From: Alteraurantiacibacter hainanensis
GTDB lineage: Bacteria > Pseudomonadota > Alphaproteobacteria > Sphingomonadales > Sphingomonadaceae
Assembly: GCF_036321025.1 (NCBI RefSeq)
Contig: NZ_JAZAPB010000002.1
Location: 186,001 to 250,000 of the forward strand
Length of the DNA stretch: 64,000 nt
Reading direction: 5' to 3'
Below, one piece after another: positions 63,499 through 64,000 of the stretch. The notes under the pieces are model-generated. The model searched no databases, was not told the DNA's origin, and was given only the letters and a program-made list of their open reading frames with translations. Both the position numbers and the translations under genes were made by a program. Position 1 is the stretch's first letter. The number at the start of each line of letters is the position of its first letter.

Positions 63499-64000
63499 GT
63501 GAAGGTTTCGCGGCGGGGATTGCTGGTGGGAGCCGCAGTGGGCGGCGGCCTGCTGGTGGCATGGAGCCTTCTTCCACGCAGTTTCGAAAACCCCCTCTCC
63601 CCCGGCGAGGACGAGTTCGCCGTCGATGCGTGGCTGAAAGTCGGCGCGGACGGCGTGATTACCGTCGCAGTGCCGCAGCTGGAAATGGGGCAGGGCGTCA
63701 CCACCCTGCTGCCGCAGATCGTGGCGATGGAGCTGGGCGCCGACTGGCGCCAGGTGGCGGTGGAGCCCGCGCCTGTAAGCGGAGCCTATGCCAATATCCC
63801 GCTGGCCGCGGAATGGGCGCCGCTGTGGCAGCCCCTTATCCCCGCGCTTGCAGACGAACCCGATGACCTGCTGCTGCGAAGCTGGGCGCAGGACGCGCGT
63901 TTCACGGTGACCGCGCGCGGGACGACGCTGGCCGCCTACGAGAACGCCTGCCGCGATGCCGGGGCCGCGGCGCGCGCCATGCTGGCCATGGCTGCGGGCG
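63499..64000 (+). CDS. Molybdenum hydroxylase large subunit, isoquinoline oxidoreductase type (5' part)
   Basis: The gene runs off the end of the window; 167 codons are visible. The GTG start at 63499 gives a Tat-like signal (SRRGLLVGAAVGGGLLVAW). The following AWLKVGADGVITVAVPQLEM with GQGVTTLLPQIVAMELG is the start of the molybdopterin-binding subunit of the IorB/aldehyde dehydrogenase family. Members oxidise aldehydes or N-heterocycles in the periplasm and need a small 2Fe-2S subunit, not seen here. It begins 3 bases after the apbC stop, so it is probably in the same operon. Confidence 0.85.
   Translation, partial: MKVSRRGLLVGAAVGGGLLVAWSLLPRSFENPLSPGEDEFAVDAWLKVGADGVITVAVPQLEMGQGVTTLLPQIVAMELGADWRQVAVEPAPVSGAYANIPLAAEWAPLWQPLIPALADEPDDLLLRSWAQDARFTVTARGTTLAAYENACRDAGAAARAMLAMAAG

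Overview
The window is about 64 kb of GC-rich, densely packed DNA from an alphaproteobacterium, most likely a sphingomonad (Sphingomonadaceae or Erythrobacteraceae). The assignment rests on gene content: a lignostilbene dioxygenase and a 5-carboxyvanillate decarboxylase that match the sphingomonad enzymes at known active-site residues, plus a MetX/MetW pair, hflK-hflC-degP, and a caa3 oxidase with fused subunits I-III. I see no rRNA, tRNA, insertion sequence, integrase or CRISPR array. No stretch longer than 300 bases lacks a gene.

Region 1 (1-6.7 kb) is a carbohydrate and stress-type set: the end of a GH13 glucosidase overlapping a trehalose-synthase-like GH13 enzyme, an SDR, an unusual SDR-SPW-VKOR-like membrane fusion, and ExoD. 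Region 2 (6.7-13 kb) is a caa3-type terminal oxidase locus: fused CoxA-CoxC, CoxB with a cytochrome c tail, two further lipoprotein cytochromes c, a cytochrome b561 and a Caa3_CtaG assembly factor. Region 3 (13-18.2 kb) holds a methyltransferase-esterase fusion, an N-formylglutamate amidohydrolase and two overlapping transglutaminase-like genes. Region 4 (18.2-26.2 kb) is mostly housekeeping: Ca2+/cation antiporter, trxB, hisC-tyrA-enoyl-CoA hydratase, metX-metW and two membrane proteins.

Region 5 (26.2-37 kb, minus strand) encodes a complete glutathione-dependent route from formaldehyde to CO2: class III alcohol dehydrogenase, S-formylglutathione hydrolase, and the NAD-dependent molybdenum formate dehydrogenase FdsGBAD with MobA and FdhD. 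Most of its genes overlap by 4 bases. Region 6 (37-54.5 kb) looks like a lignin-dimer catabolic island. A MarR regulator and aromatic-acid transporter diverge from a NOV1-type lignostilbene dioxygenase operon. A second, six-gene minus-strand operon encodes an NTF2-like protein, aldehyde dehydrogenase, VAO-type flavin oxidase, LigW decarboxylase, a long MFS transporter and a benzoylformate-decarboxylase-like ThDP enzyme. A trimeric autotransporter adhesin with tandem 210-bp repeats sits between the two operons.

Region 7 (54.5-64 kb) is again mostly housekeeping: GST, msrB, a class A penicillin-binding protein, degP-hflC-hflK, an Mrp/ApbC ATPase and the start of a Tat-exported molybdenum hydroxylase subunit.

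My main inference is that regions 5 and 6 work together. An NTF2-like lyase (the LdpA type releases formaldehyde from diarylpropane lignin dimers and leaves a stilbene), stilbene cleavage, aldehyde oxidation and LigW decarboxylation would feed vanillate-type products to central metabolism. The neighbouring C1 module would remove the formaldehyde. The active-site matches are seen in the sequence; the pathway linkage is inferred from gene content and order.
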